Below are positions 1 through 8,069 of a stretch of 35,922 nucleotides of DNA, one piece after another. Numbering within the stretch: position 1 is the first letter of the stretch; every line of letters starts with the position of its first letter. The translations under genes and the position numbers were made by a program. The notes under the pieces were generated by a model that worked only from the letters and a program-made list of their open reading frames with translations, did no database searches and was not told the DNA's origin. The DNA comes from an uncultured Chitinophaga sp. (GTDB lineage Bacteria; Bacteroidota; Bacteroidia; Chitinophagales; Chitinophagaceae), in the NCBI RefSeq assembly GCF_937874145.1, contig NZ_CALNBI010000329.1:1-35922 (forward strand), in the 5' to 3' direction.

Positions 1-851
1 CCAACCTGCGCGGCGAGCAAATCGCCAGCGTAGGCAGCCAGGCCATGCACGACAGTGTGTGGCTGAAGCTGGCGCACCGCATCAACGAGCTGGCGAAGCG
101 CAGCGATGTGGACGGGATCGTGATCACCCACGGCACCGACACGGAAGGCGAAACCGGTTACTTCCTCCAGCTGACCGTCAAAACCACCAAACCCGTTGTG
201 CTGGTAGGCGCGATGCGTTCCGCAACTGCGCTCTCGGCCGACGGGCCCCTCAATCTCTACAACGGCATCGTAGTGGCAGCGAATAAGACGTCGGCAGACC
301 GTGGCGTGCTCGTGGCGATGAACGATTATATCTATTCCGCCCGCGACGTGACTAAAACCAATACCACCAACGTGTCCACCTTCCAGGCGCCGAACACCGG
401 TCCGCTGGGCGTGGTGATGGATGGCAAAGTGGAATACTATCACCGCATCATCCGCAAGCATACCCACGAAACCGTGTTCGATGTAACAGGTGTGAATTCT
501 TTGCCAAAAGTAGATATCTTGTACGGGTATGCGAATACCAACCCTGTGCTGGTAGACGCGCTGGTGAAGGATCGTGTGGCGGGCATCGTGATCGCGGGAG
601 TGGGTAACGGCAACCTCTACCCCACCGTGGAAGCGAAAGTGAAACAAATCACCCGCCAGGGAATCATGGTCGTGCGCTCCAACCGCACCGGCAGCGGCCG
701 CGTGTTGTTGAACGCTGAAACCGATGATTCGGCGTTGGGAACGATTGCGGCCGACGACCTCAATCCGCAGAAAGCCCGTATCCTGTTGCAATTGGCGTTA
801 TTGAAAACGAAAGATCCGAAACAAATCCAGCAAATGTTTTTCGAGTATTAA
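1..851 (+). CDS. ansB: Type II L-asparaginase, 5' end cut by the window edge
   Basis: This enzyme hydrolyses L-asparagine to L-aspartate and ammonia; type II enzymes usually act in the periplasm. The frame is open from base 3, so the N-terminus, including any signal peptide and the first catalytic Thr/Tyr region, lies outside the window. What remains (about 282 residues) carries the second active-site block THGTDT, the GAMR and SADGP motifs, and the VTKTNTT block. Its Lys lies 72 residues after the Asp of THGTDT, the same spacing as Thr89-Asp90 and Lys162 in the E. coli enzyme. The C-terminus (NPQKARILLQLAL) also matches the family end closely. A Dcu-type dicarboxylate carrier follows 36 bp downstream and a porin after that, which fits uptake and breakdown of asparagine and exchange of the resulting dicarboxylates. 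Family identity is secure; physiological role is inferred from neighbours. Confidence 0.93.
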   Translation, partial: NLRGEQIASVGSQAMHDSVWLKLAHRINELAKRSDVDGIVITHGTDTEGETGYFLQLTVKTTKPVVLVGAMRSATALSADGPLNLYNGIVVAANKTSADRGVLVAMNDYIYSARDVTKTNTTNVSTFQAPNTGPLGVVMDGKVEYYHRIIRKHTHETVFDVTGVNSLPKVDILYGYANTNPVLVDALVKDRVAGIVIAGVGNGNLYPTVEAKVKQITRQGIMVVRSNRTGSGRVLLNAETDDSALGTIAADDLNPQKARILLQLALLKTKDPKQIQQMFFEY

Positions 852-887
852 TCTTCCCCTTTATAACATTCAACGTAAAACGAAAAC

Positions 888-2228
888 ATGATCTGGATTC
901 AATTTGCTATCCTCCTTGTGGCCATCCTCATCGGCGCCCGCATGAAAGGCATTGGCCTGGGCGTGATGGGCATGATGGCCCTTGCCCTGTACCTTTTTGT
1001 ATTCCGCATGCGGCCCGCCGAGCCGCCCATCGACGTGATGCTGATCATTTTGGCCGTCGTTTCCACCGCCGCCACCATGCAGGCTGCAGGCGGGATGGAT
1101 TACCTCGTGCGCATCGCCGAAAAAATCCTCCGCAGCAAACCGTCGATGATTACGCTGCTGGGGCCGCTGGTGACTTTCAGCTTCACGCTCTTCGCCGGAA
1201 CGGCGCACATCACGTATTCGCTCCTGCCGATTATCGCAGAGGTGGCGACCAAGAAGCGCATCCGGCCGGAGAGGCCCCTGAGCATTTCGGTGGTAGCCTC
1301 GCACCTGGGCATTACCGCCAGCCCCATTTCAGCGGCCACCGCTGCTATGATTACCATCCTGGCAGGGCAGATCGAACTGGTGCAGATCCTGAAAGTCTGT
1401 ATCCCCGCGTGCCTGGTCGGTATCCTGGCCGGCGTGGCGGTGGTATGGAAGAAAGGAAAGGAGCTGGAGAAAGATCCCGTTTTCCTGGAGAAGATGAAAG
1501 ATCCTGAGTTCGCGAGGGAAATCGATGCGCAATCCGCTTCAGAGAATGCGCCATTGAAGCCGGGCGCCAAAACCTCCGTGATCATTTTTGCGGTTGCCGT
1601 GTTGCTGATCGTGCTCGTGGGGGCTTTCCCGAACCTGTTGCCCAGGTTCGATCCGGGCGTGGCCAATCTTTCCGTGAACGCCAACGGCACTATCAAGATG
1701 GCCGCGGTCATCGAACTGGTGATGCTGGGCGCCGCGGCGCTGATGCTGCTCTTCACCAAAACCGCCACTTCCGATGTGGCCAAGGCCAGCCTGTTCACCG
1801 CAGGCGCGCAGGCCGTTGTCTCCATCTTCGGGGTAGTGTGGATGAGCGCCACTTTCATGGAGGCGAACCATGTCGTGATCGAAGGCGCTTTGGGAGATAT
1901 GGTCAGGGCCGCACCCTGGACGTTCGCCATCGCGTTGTTCGTCCTGAGCATGCTGCTTTTCAGCCAGGCCGCCACCACCAAGGCGCTCATGCCGCTGGGT
2001 GTGCTGCTGGGCATCGCGCCGCAGAACCTCGTGGCCATGTTCCCCGCTACCAACGGTGACTTCGTGCTCCCGGGGTATCCCACGCTGCTGGCCGCCATCA
2101 ACTTCGACCGTACCGGCAGTACTTATATTGGTAAATATCTCATCAACCATAGTTTCATGATACCGGGGCTCGTTGCCGTTTCGGTGACCGTGGCCTCGGG
2201 GTTCCTGTTTGCCCACCTATTCTGGTAG
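888..2228 (+). CDS. Anaerobic C4-dicarboxylate transporter, DcuA/DcuB family
   Basis: This 446-residue integral inner-membrane carrier exchanges or takes up C4-dicarboxylates such as aspartate, fumarate, malate and succinate. The start MIWIQFAILLVAILIGARMKG and the long row of hydrophobic segments, with the FAGTAHITYS and SHLGITASPISAA blocks in the first third, are typical of Dcu proteins, and the length is that of the family. It follows the asparaginase gene by 36 bp with no terminator between, and the porin gene starts 19 bp after its stop, so the three probably form one transcript. Asparaginase makes aspartate, a known Dcu substrate, so aspartate uptake or aspartate/succinate exchange is the likely job. 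DcuA and DcuB cannot be separated by eye, so no symbol is given. The ATG at 888 has no Shine-Dalgarno sequence, as usual in Bacteroidota. Confidence 0.92.
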   Translation: MIWIQFAILLVAILIGARMKGIGLGVMGMMALALYLFVFRMRPAEPPIDVMLIILAVVSTAATMQAAGGMDYLVRIAEKILRSKPSMITLLGPLVTFSFTLFAGTAHITYSLLPIIAEVATKKRIRPERPLSISVVASHLGITASPISAATAAMITILAGQIELVQILKVCIPACLVGILAGVAVVWKKGKELEKDPVFLEKMKDPEFAREIDAQSASENAPLKPGAKTSVIIFAVAVLLIVLVGAFPNLLPRFDPGVANLSVNANGTIKMAAVIELVMLGAAALMLLFTKTATSDVAKASLFTAGAQAVVSIFGVVWMSATFMEANHVVIEGALGDMVRAAPWTFAIALFVLSMLLFSQAATTKALMPLGVLLGIAPQNLVAMFPATNGDFVLPGYPTLLAAINFDRTGSTYIGKYLINHSFMIPGLVAVSVTVASGFLFAHLFW

Positions 2229-2247
2229 CACCCTAAAATTTCCGAGT

Positions 2248-3441
2248 ATGACAAAAAGCCGTACCCTCCTATGGCTCCTGCTGATGGCTCCTGCCGCGCT
2301 CCTGGCGCAGGTGCAGGAAAGGCAAATGGACGATACCACCGTGATGAGCGAGCCGCTCATTCCCGTCAGCAAGCAGTCGTTATTGTCTAATGTGGATGTG
2401 ATCGCGAACATGCAGATGTCGTTCCAGAACGAATTCGAAGAAGGAACATACCAGCGCTCCCGGTTCGTGATGAACCAGTTCCGGCTGGAAATCCGCGGGA
2501 AAGTGCATGACAAGGTATACTTCCGATTCCGCGACCGGTATACCCGCGGCGTGGTGCCGCAGTCGATCGACAACATCAGCCGCAGTACCGACCTCGCTTT
2601 CCTCCGGTTCGATCCCAACGAGAGCTGGAGCATCTACGCGGGGAAAATGTGCGCCGACTGGGGCGGGTACGAGTTCGACGCCAACCCCATCGAGATTTAT
2701 GAATATTCCGACATCGTCGAATATGCTGACAATTTCCTGGTGGGTGCGGGCGTTTCCTATATGCTGCCCGACCGCCAGAACCAATTCACTTTCCAATTGC
2801 TGAACAGCCGTACGGCAAGCTTCAACGAACTATACGACACCCTGGCGCTGCCGGGCGTGAAGTCTGCGAGATTTCCCTTTGCGAGCGTGCTGAACTGGCG
2901 GGGTAATTTCGGAAAATTCAGTACGCTCTGGTCCTATTCCCTGTTCCGCGAAGCCGAAGACGAATACATGAACTACCTGGCGCTGGGGAACCAGTTCTCC
3001 ACCAAAAAGTTCCAGATACAATACGACTTCAAATGGAGTCGCGAAGCGCTGGACCGCAAAGGGATCATTTCCAGCATCACCGACAATGCCGGCATCAAAC
3101 ACGCTTACCGCGCCAGGTATATGAGCCATTGGGTGCGGATGGACTGGCATTTGTCTTCCAAAGTAAACCTGTTCGTGGTGGGGATGATGGACGATGCGTA
3201 CTGGAGCCCCAAAGGCACGAGCCTCCCGGATAACGCCAGCACGGTAAAGATGCGGACGGCCTGGGGATACATTCCCGGGGTAGAGGTATATCCATTTAAG
3301 AATTTGAATCTCAAGGTGTTCGGAACATTTATCGGCAGGAAGTATGTGTACACCGATTATGCGAAATCTAATTTCGGAAGCGTGAACACCGATAATTACC
3401 GGGCATCGATCGGCATTATCAGCCCTTTGGTCATCTTATAA
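2248..3441 (+). CDS. Outer-membrane porin, phosphate-selective porin O/P-like
   Basis: A predicted outer-membrane beta-barrel of 397 residues. The ATG at 2248 was chosen because it is followed directly by a signal peptide (MTKSRTLLWLLLMAPAALLAQ); a longer frame from 2209 would overlap the transporter gene and hide that signal. The mature part shows alternating aromatic and polar strands, for example RLEIRGKVHDKVYFRFRDRY and the block around WSIYAGKM, a pattern seen in the OprO/OprP-like porins of Bacteroidota. The last residues end in a hydrophobic beta strand. It is the third gene of the asparaginase/Dcu unit, so it may bring the amino acid or dicarboxylate through the outer membrane. The phosphate selectivity in the family name should not be assumed here. 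The class is confident; the substrate is unknown. Confidence 0.8.
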   Translation: MTKSRTLLWLLLMAPAALLAQVQERQMDDTTVMSEPLIPVSKQSLLSNVDVIANMQMSFQNEFEEGTYQRSRFVMNQFRLEIRGKVHDKVYFRFRDRYTRGVVPQSIDNISRSTDLAFLRFDPNESWSIYAGKMCADWGGYEFDANPIEIYEYSDIVEYADNFLVGAGVSYMLPDRQNQFTFQLLNSRTASFNELYDTLALPGVKSARFPFASVLNWRGNFGKFSTLWSYSLFREAEDEYMNYLALGNQFSTKKFQIQYDFKWSREALDRKGIISSITDNAGIKHAYRARYMSHWVRMDWHLSSKVNLFVVGMMDDAYWSPKGTSLPDNASTVKMRTAWGYIPGVEVYPFKNLNLKVFGTFIGRKYVYTDYAKSNFGSVNTDNYRASIGIISPLVIL

Positions 3442-3513
3442 TTTACAAGCGGATCCTGAGCGCAGGCGGTATTTCAGCGGACAAACACACGCCGTTTGCA
3501 GGAGGGATCCGTT

Positions 3514-3521
3514 TATCTTTG
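3514..3521 (+). promoter_or_regulatory. Bacteroidota -7 element upstream of the VOC gene
   Basis: TATCTTTG matches the phylum consensus TAnnTTTG exactly. A TTTG at 3495-3498 could be the -33 element, but the 15-bp gap is shorter than the usual 17-23, so that half is uncertain. Transcription would begin near 3528, giving a 5' leader of about 15 bases before the ATG at 3543. This also argues against the TTG start at 3519, which lies inside the element. Confidence 0.6.
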
Positions 3522-3542
3522 CAACAAAACGAACCAACTTTC

Positions 3543-4031
3543 ATGAGCTATACCGTACCTGCGGCCACTACGATCGGCCATGTGCACCTGAAGGTTTCCG
3601 ACCTTCAGCGTTCCCTCGATTTTTATTGCGGATTACTGGGGTTTGAACTGATGACGAAATTCGGCGATCAGGCGGCATTCATTTCCGCCGGCGGCTACCA
3701 TCACCATATCGGCCTGAACACCTGGCACAGCAAAGGCATGCCGCCCGCGCCGGAAAATGCCGCGGGCCTCTATCATGTGGCGATCCTGTACCCTACCCGG
3801 AAAGATCTGGCGGAAATTTATAAAAGGCTCACCAGCGCCGGCGTCGCCTTTACCGGTTTCGCGGACCATGGCGTATCCGAAGCCCTGTACCTGAACGACC
3901 CCGATCTGAATGGACTGGAACTGTACTGGGACCGCCCGCGCGAGCAGTGGCCCAAAGACGAAAACGGCGACTTCACCATGTACACCCACCGCCTCAACCT
4001 CAGCGACCTGCTGCAGGAACTGAACGGGTAA
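3543..4031 (+). CDS. VOC-superfamily protein (glyoxalase / catechol 2,3-dioxygenase fold)
   Basis: A 162-residue protein of the vicinal-oxygen-chelate superfamily, whose members bind a metal and act as dioxygenases, glyoxalases or resistance proteins. Two repeated beta-alpha-beta-beta-beta modules are visible: the first begins IGHVHLKVSDLQRSLDFY and the second near AGLYHVAILYPTRKDL. Possible metal ligands are His in GHVHLKV, His in LYHVAI and Glu in GLELYWD. The HHHIGLNTW segment recalls the CatE-like branch of extradiol dioxygenases. The ATG at 3543 is preferred because a matching promoter element ends at 3521. The stop codon abuts the stop of the convergent iron-permease-family gene with no base between. 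The substrate cannot be told from sequence. Confidence 0.85.
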   Translation: MSYTVPAATTIGHVHLKVSDLQRSLDFYCGLLGFELMTKFGDQAAFISAGGYHHHIGLNTWHSKGMPPAPENAAGLYHVAILYPTRKDLAEIYKRLTSAGVAFTGFADHGVSEALYLNDPDLNGLELYWDRPREQWPKDENGDFTMYTHRLNLSDLLQELNG

Positions 4032-4487
4032 TTACCGCTTTTTCAGTTTATCCTGCGTGTTTTCCATCGCTTCTTCGATGGAATGCGATTTCTTGATGTC
4101 GAGATGGAGCTTGGTGTCTTCCGCGAGTTTCGAATAGAAGCTGTGAAGGGTGTTGAGCTCTTCTTCCGACAATTCTTCGATGTCGATCAGGCGGTTGCTG
4201 GCCGTTTTGGTGCAGGCGATGAGCTCGTTAAGCTTCAGCTGGATGGATTTTGAATCCTTGTTCTGCGATTTCTGGATGATAAACACCATCAGGAACGTGA
4301 TGATGGTGGTACCGGTGTTGATGACCAGTTGCCAGGTATCGGAAAATGCGAACAGCGGGCCGGTTACGGCCCATACCAGGATGACGAAGAAAGCGACGAT
4401 GAAGGCCCTGGGGCTGCCGGTTGCAGATACGACTTTGCCGGCGAACCGCTCGAAAAATGGGACTTTCTTTTCTCCCTTCTCGTTCAT
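4032..4487 (-). CDS. Low-affinity iron permease family membrane protein
   Basis: A small membrane protein of 151 residues matching the bacterial low-affinity iron permease family (Pfam Iron_permease). It opens with a soluble stretch FFERFAGKVVSATGSPRAF, followed by two hydrophobic segments (IVAFFVILVWAVTGPLF and WQLVINTGTTIITFLMVFII), then a charged, helical C-terminal half. The TGSP, WAVTGP and NTGTTIITF motifs are family hallmarks. Iron transport has been inferred for the family mainly from a yeast protein, so that function is not firm for the bacterial members. The ATG at 4487 is chosen over a TTG two codons earlier. It starts 10 bp after the stop of the sigma-54 activator gene, so it is probably the last gene of that operon and may answer to the same signal. 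Confidence 0.8.
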   Translation of the reverse strand: MNEKGEKKVPFFERFAGKVVSATGSPRAFIVAFFVILVWAVTGPLFAFSDTWQLVINTGTTIITFLMVFIIQKSQNKDSKSIQLKLNELIACTKTASNRLIDIEELSEEELNTLHSFYSKLAEDTKLHLDIKKSHSIEEAMENTQDKLKKR

Positions 4488-4497
4488 AACCAAATGA

Positions 4498-5958
<1,461 letters not shown>

Positions 5959-5992
5959 ACTTGAATATGTTGGACGGATATTAAATTTACAA

Positions 5993-6379
5993 CTAATTAT
6001 GCATACTCGGTTTTACACCGGTTTTCTTCATATCAAACAGGATCTCGGTTAACTCCCCTATGTTAAATGGCTTAGGCAGAAAATGAACCGCACCGTTCGT
6101 CAGGGCTTTCTGTTTTTCCATCCCATTGTCATAAGCACTGATGGATATCACAGGCAAATCAGGATAATCCGCTTTTATCTGCGGAAGAATATCGAGACCC
6201 GACCCGTCAGGGAGATGGATGTCCAGGAACAAAACGTCGGGTTTTTGCTGACGTAAGAACTGTAATCCATCTTTCAAAGCGTGCACATATTTTACCTTGT
6301 ACCCATGCTTCGTCAGGCTTAACTGTAAAAGTTGACAAATATCCGGTTCGTCGTCAATAATTAAAATCAAATCTCCCAT
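5993..6379 (-). CDS. Receiver-only response regulator (CheY-like)
   Basis: A single receiver domain of 128 residues with no output domain. Acidic residues IIDDE (8-12), phosphoacceptor Asp53 in FLDIHLPDG, the conserved Ser/Ala switch region SISAYD, and LPKPF near the end are all in place, so it should be phosphorylated. The ATG at 6379 (MGDLILIIDDE) fits the domain start; the alternative GTG at 6415 adds 12 residues with no family counterpart. Such stand-alone receivers act by protein contact or as a relay in a multi-step phosphorelay. It is the first gene of an operon with a sigma-54 activator, and faces csbD. A sigma-54-like promoter (6454-6469) lies 75 bp upstream of the start codon. Confidence 0.93.
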   Translation of the reverse strand: MGDLILIIDDEPDICQLLQLSLTKHGYKVKYVHALKDGLQFLRQQKPDVLFLDIHLPDGSGLDILPQIKADYPDLPVISISAYDNGMEKQKALTNGAVHFLPKPFNIGELTEILFDMKKTGVKPSMHN

Positions 6380-6430
6380 GGCGTCTAATTTATGTACCGG
6401 GAAAACGTCTGCCACTAGTTCCTCCGGATG

Positions 6431-6450
6431 TTACTGTCATTTAACAGTAA
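6431..6450. promoter_or_regulatory. Inverted repeat, candidate operator
   Basis: A perfect dyad with 7-bp arms, TTACTGT and ACAGTAA, separated by 6 bp. It covers the predicted transcription start of the response-regulator operon (about 6444), so a bound protein would block that promoter; it also lies at about -130 to -110 relative to the csbD promoter candidate. The binding protein is unknown. Confidence 0.4.
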
Positions 6451-6453
6451 TCC

Positions 6454-6469
6454 TGCAAACAGTCTGCCG
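6454..6469 (-). promoter_or_regulatory. Sigma-54-type promoter for the response-regulator operon
   Basis: Read on the minus strand the element is CGGCAGACTGTTTGCA. The invariant GG and GC are separated by exactly 10 bp, and 9 of the 12 fixed positions of TGGCACG-N4-TTGCA agree, including all five of TTGCA. Transcription would start near 6444, leaving a leader of about 65 bases before the ATG at 6379. The neighbouring operon itself encodes a sigma-54 activator, which makes the call more likely. Confidence 0.55.
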
Positions 6470-6497
6470 GTTATTTTTAATTGTTTCAACAGACATA

Positions 6498-6541
6498 TTT
6501 GTGGACTTTCCTCCACGAAATTTACGCCTTATTTCCACAAA
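6498..6541. promoter_or_regulatory. Candidate enhancer with three related half-sites
   Basis: Half-sites TTTGTGGA (6498-6505), TCCACGAA (6512-6519) and TCCACAAA (6534-6541). The first two form a dyad with a 6-bp spacer centred at 6508; the first and third are exact inverse copies. The dyad centre is about 60 bp from the predicted starts of both flanking sigma-54 promoters, so one activator bound here could serve both directions. Confidence 0.4.
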
Positions 6542-6542
6542 A

Positions 6543-6558
6543 TGGCCAGCCTTTTGCC
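6543..6558 (+). promoter_or_regulatory. Sigma-54-type promoter for csbD
   Basis: TGGCCAGCCTTTTGCC carries TGGC and TTGC with the required GG-N10-GC spacing; fifth and last positions differ from consensus. The start would be near 6569, giving an 84-base leader before the csbD ATG at 6653. It points away from the minus-strand sigma-54 candidate at 6454-6469, with the half-site cluster between. Confidence 0.5.
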
Positions 6559-6652
6559 GCAGAATTCCCTTCCCGGGCCGGATGGCATGGGTGGTATAGT
6601 AATTGATCTTTTTCCTGCAGAGTCATTTACTTCACCCAAAAAACGCTATCGT

Positions 6653-6838
6653 ATGAATTCTTTACAGTTGAAAGGCGCCTGGAACGAAATCAAGGGCAAG
6701 TTGAAACAGCAGTACGGTGATCTGACCGACGACGATCTGACTTATGTGGAAGGAAAGGAAGACGAATTGCTGGGAAGGCTTCAGCAGAAGCTTGGCAAAT
6801 CGAAAGAAGAAGTGAAAAAGCTGATCGATGATCTGTAA
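6653..6838 (+). CDS. CsbD-family stress protein
   Basis: A 61-residue, highly charged small protein of the CsbD family. It opens MNSLQLKGAWNEIKGKLKQQ and contains GDLTDDDLTYVEGKEDELLG, which are the family's signature segments; the rest is an amphipathic helix ending in KKLIDDL. Relatives are induced by general stress in Bacillus, Proteobacteria and Bacteroidota, but no molecular function is established. The ATG at 6653 is chosen because homology begins there; a longer frame to 6428 would run through the promoter region. It has a sigma-54 promoter candidate 95 bp upstream and a 3' region with two hairpins, the second a strong terminator, so it is probably transcribed alone. Confidence 0.92.
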   Translation: MNSLQLKGAWNEIKGKLKQQYGDLTDDDLTYVEGKEDELLGRLQQKLGKSKEEVKKLIDDL

Positions 6839-6896
6839 ACTTTGACTACGGATTATACTTTTATCATAGCTGTTGTTTTAGTTATTGGCAACTCGT

Positions 6897-6930
6897 GGTT
6901 TTAACATGCAGTTAAAGCATCATTAAAACC
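6897..6930 (+). other. Stem-loop in the csbD 3' untranslated region
   Basis: Perfect 8-bp arms GGTTTTAA and TTAAAACC enclose a second 4-bp stem (ATGC/GCAT) around a 7-base loop. It lies 58 bases after the csbD stop and 12 bases before the terminator. No T-run follows, so it is not a terminator by itself; a stabilising structure or part of a 3'-derived small RNA is possible. Confidence 0.5.
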
Positions 6931-6942
6931 GTAAAGCTTGCC

Positions 6943-6978
6943 AGCTGTCCTGCATCATCTGATGCGGGACAGCTTTTT
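6943..6978 (+). terminator. Intrinsic terminator after csbD
   Basis: A 15-bp stem (AGCTGTCCTGCATCA at 6943-6957 with its near-inverse at 6960-6974, one G-T pair) with a very small loop, followed by TTTTAAAT. Strong in the plus direction. Confidence 0.88.
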
Positions 6979-7067
6979 AAATCTTCAAAAAACGCATTGT
7001 CATAGATTGATCCATTGTAAGTATTATTCATCCTGTTTGTAACCGTTTTTGATCATCCTGCTCATAA

Positions 7068-7108
7068 AGAAAGTTCCGGCAATGAACCAGCCGGAACTTT
7101 CTGTTTTT
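7068..7108. terminator. Hairpin terminator between csbD and the DUF2383 gene
   Basis: A perfect 13-bp stem (7068-7080 with 7090-7102) and a 9-base loop. It lies 28 bases beyond the stop of the minus-strand DUF2383 gene, where it probably ends that transcript (minus-strand tail CTTTAT). On the plus strand it is followed by GTTTTT, so it can work in both directions. Confidence 0.75.
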
Positions 7109-7129
7109 ATGAATATGGTGGATAGTACG

Positions 7130-7591
7130 TTATCCTTTATTAACCGTTTCGAGATCGCGCAGGTAACGGATTTTGTCGTGCGAGCTTTTCAGCCGCATGC
7201 GTTGCTCGGAGATCATCTGGCGAACTTCTGGCGGGAGGAAGTCGTGTTCCAGCGCTGAATTGTAGGATTTCTGCGCGGCGTCTTCACCGTATTCGCAGGT
7301 GGCCAGGATGGACCGGCGGTCGGCGCCCCCGAAGGATACTTTCACGTCCATCCAGGTGCGGTACAGCTTGCCGGCGAAGGTGGAATCGCGTTCGCGGTCT
7401 TCGCCCAGGCTGCGGAGGTATTTATTGAGCTCGGTGGTGAAGCGCTTGCTGTCGGCCACCATATCGTCAAAAAGTTCCTTCAGGTCGAGATCGTCGGTTT
7501 GCAGGCGGGCTTTGTTGTATCCTTCAATCCGGTCGTTGTTGATTTTAACCAGGTCTTCTACGACTGCTGCCGTTTTTTGCAGGTGTTCCAT
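7130..7591 (-). CDS. DUF2383 / PA2169-type four-helix-bundle protein
   Basis: A 153-residue all-helical protein resembling the PA2169/DUF2383 family, whose members have a ferritin-like four-helix fold. It begins HLQKTAAVVEDLVKINNDRIEGY, and the family pattern of a spaced Asp/Glu/His set can be followed through DDMVADSKRF, LGEDRERDSTFAGKLYRTWMDVK and CEYGEDAAQKSYNSAL. Homologues occur next to csbD, DUF892 and other stress genes in many bacteria, as here. Iron binding is possible by analogy with ferritins but not shown. It is transcribed alone toward csbD, and the hairpin at 7068-7102 follows its stop. No clear promoter is seen upstream. Confidence 0.88.
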   Translation of the reverse strand: MEHLQKTAAVVEDLVKINNDRIEGYNKARLQTDDLDLKELFDDMVADSKRFTTELNKYLRSLGEDRERDSTFAGKLYRTWMDVKVSFGGADRRSILATCEYGEDAAQKSYNSALEHDFLPPEVRQMISEQRMRLKSSHDKIRYLRDLETVNKG

Positions 7592-7823
7592 GATGTACTA
7601 TTTTGAGGTGATGTAAATGATATGGTTTCATACCAAATCGCCCAAAAACACTGCCATAACGGTTCATGCGGGGAACAGTGCGGCCCTGCTGAAGGTTCAC
7701 CCCTCATGGGGGAAGTGCATCCACATTCGTTGTGGTATATTTTTCCGGTAAATGTTTACATACGGTTGATTTGGCACTGGCATGCTTTTTACATTATTTA
7801 TCCTGAACCAAACAATCATTGAT

Positions 7824-7976
7824 ATGAATTCCTTACTGTATCTCATTGCCGTGATCCTGATCATCGGCTGGCTCCTGGGGTTTTTCGTGTATTCCGCCGG
7901 CGGCCTGATCCACGCATTACTCGTGCTGGCCATCATCGCTATCCTGATCAATATCATCAGAGGCAGGGCTGCATAA
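7824..7976 (+). CDS. Small membrane protein, lmo0937 / DUF5670-like
   Basis: A 50-residue protein with two hydrophobic helices (LLYLIAVILIIGWLLGFFVY and HALLVLAIIAILINII) joined by SAGGLI, and a short basic tail RGRAA. The pattern, in particular GWLLGFF...GGLIHALLVLAIIAIL, is that of the lmo0937-type small membrane proteins, which are common in Bacteroidota stress clusters and have no known function. The ATG at 7824 is preferred; the frame upstream has no family counterpart. A sigma-54-like sequence at 7772-7785 has one base too few between its halves. A long hairpin terminator follows at 8003-8052. Confidence 0.82.
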   Translation: MNSLLYLIAVILIIGWLLGFFVYSAGGLIHALLVLAIIAILINIIRGRAA

Positions 7977-8002
7977 TATTTTTATCCATCAGCCCCACAT
8001 AC

Positions 8003-8056
8003 AAAAAGCAGGAATAAATGGTAAGATTAATTATCATGTATTCCTGCTTTTTGTCG
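8003..8056 (+). terminator. Terminator with long loop after the small membrane protein gene
   Basis: Arms 8003-8016 (AAAAAGCAGGAATA) and 8039-8052 are perfect inverse copies, 14 bp long, with a 22-base AT-rich loop, and the right arm ends in TTTTTG. Because the left arm starts with AAAAA, the hairpin can also work on the minus strand. It ends only 17 bp before the next start codon at 8070. Confidence 0.7.
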
Positions 8057-8069
8057 TATTTTAAAGGGT

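Noticed and set aside
1100..2101. Long open frames on the minus strand opposite the Dcu gene (and similar ones opposite kdpB and ligD)
   Set aside because: They are mirror frames of GC-rich codon usage; no family resemblance and they lie wholly inside well-identified genes.
2209..2247. Longer start for the porin gene
   Set aside because: It would overlap the transporter gene and put 13 residues before a clear signal peptide.
6494..6501. CATATTTG, near match to a Bacteroidota -7 box upstream of csbD
   Set aside because: First base differs, no -33 element at proper distance, and it is about 150 bp from the start codon.
7696..7714. Small GC hairpin (CCCC-TCAT-GGGG) between the DUF2383 and small membrane protein genes
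   Set aside because: Short stem without T-run or conserved context; I could not assign a role. The rest of 7592-7823 shows nothing clear.
7772..7785. Sigma-54-like TGGCACTGGCATGC upstream of the small membrane protein gene
   Set aside because: Only 9 bp between GG and GC; sigma-54 promoters need 10.
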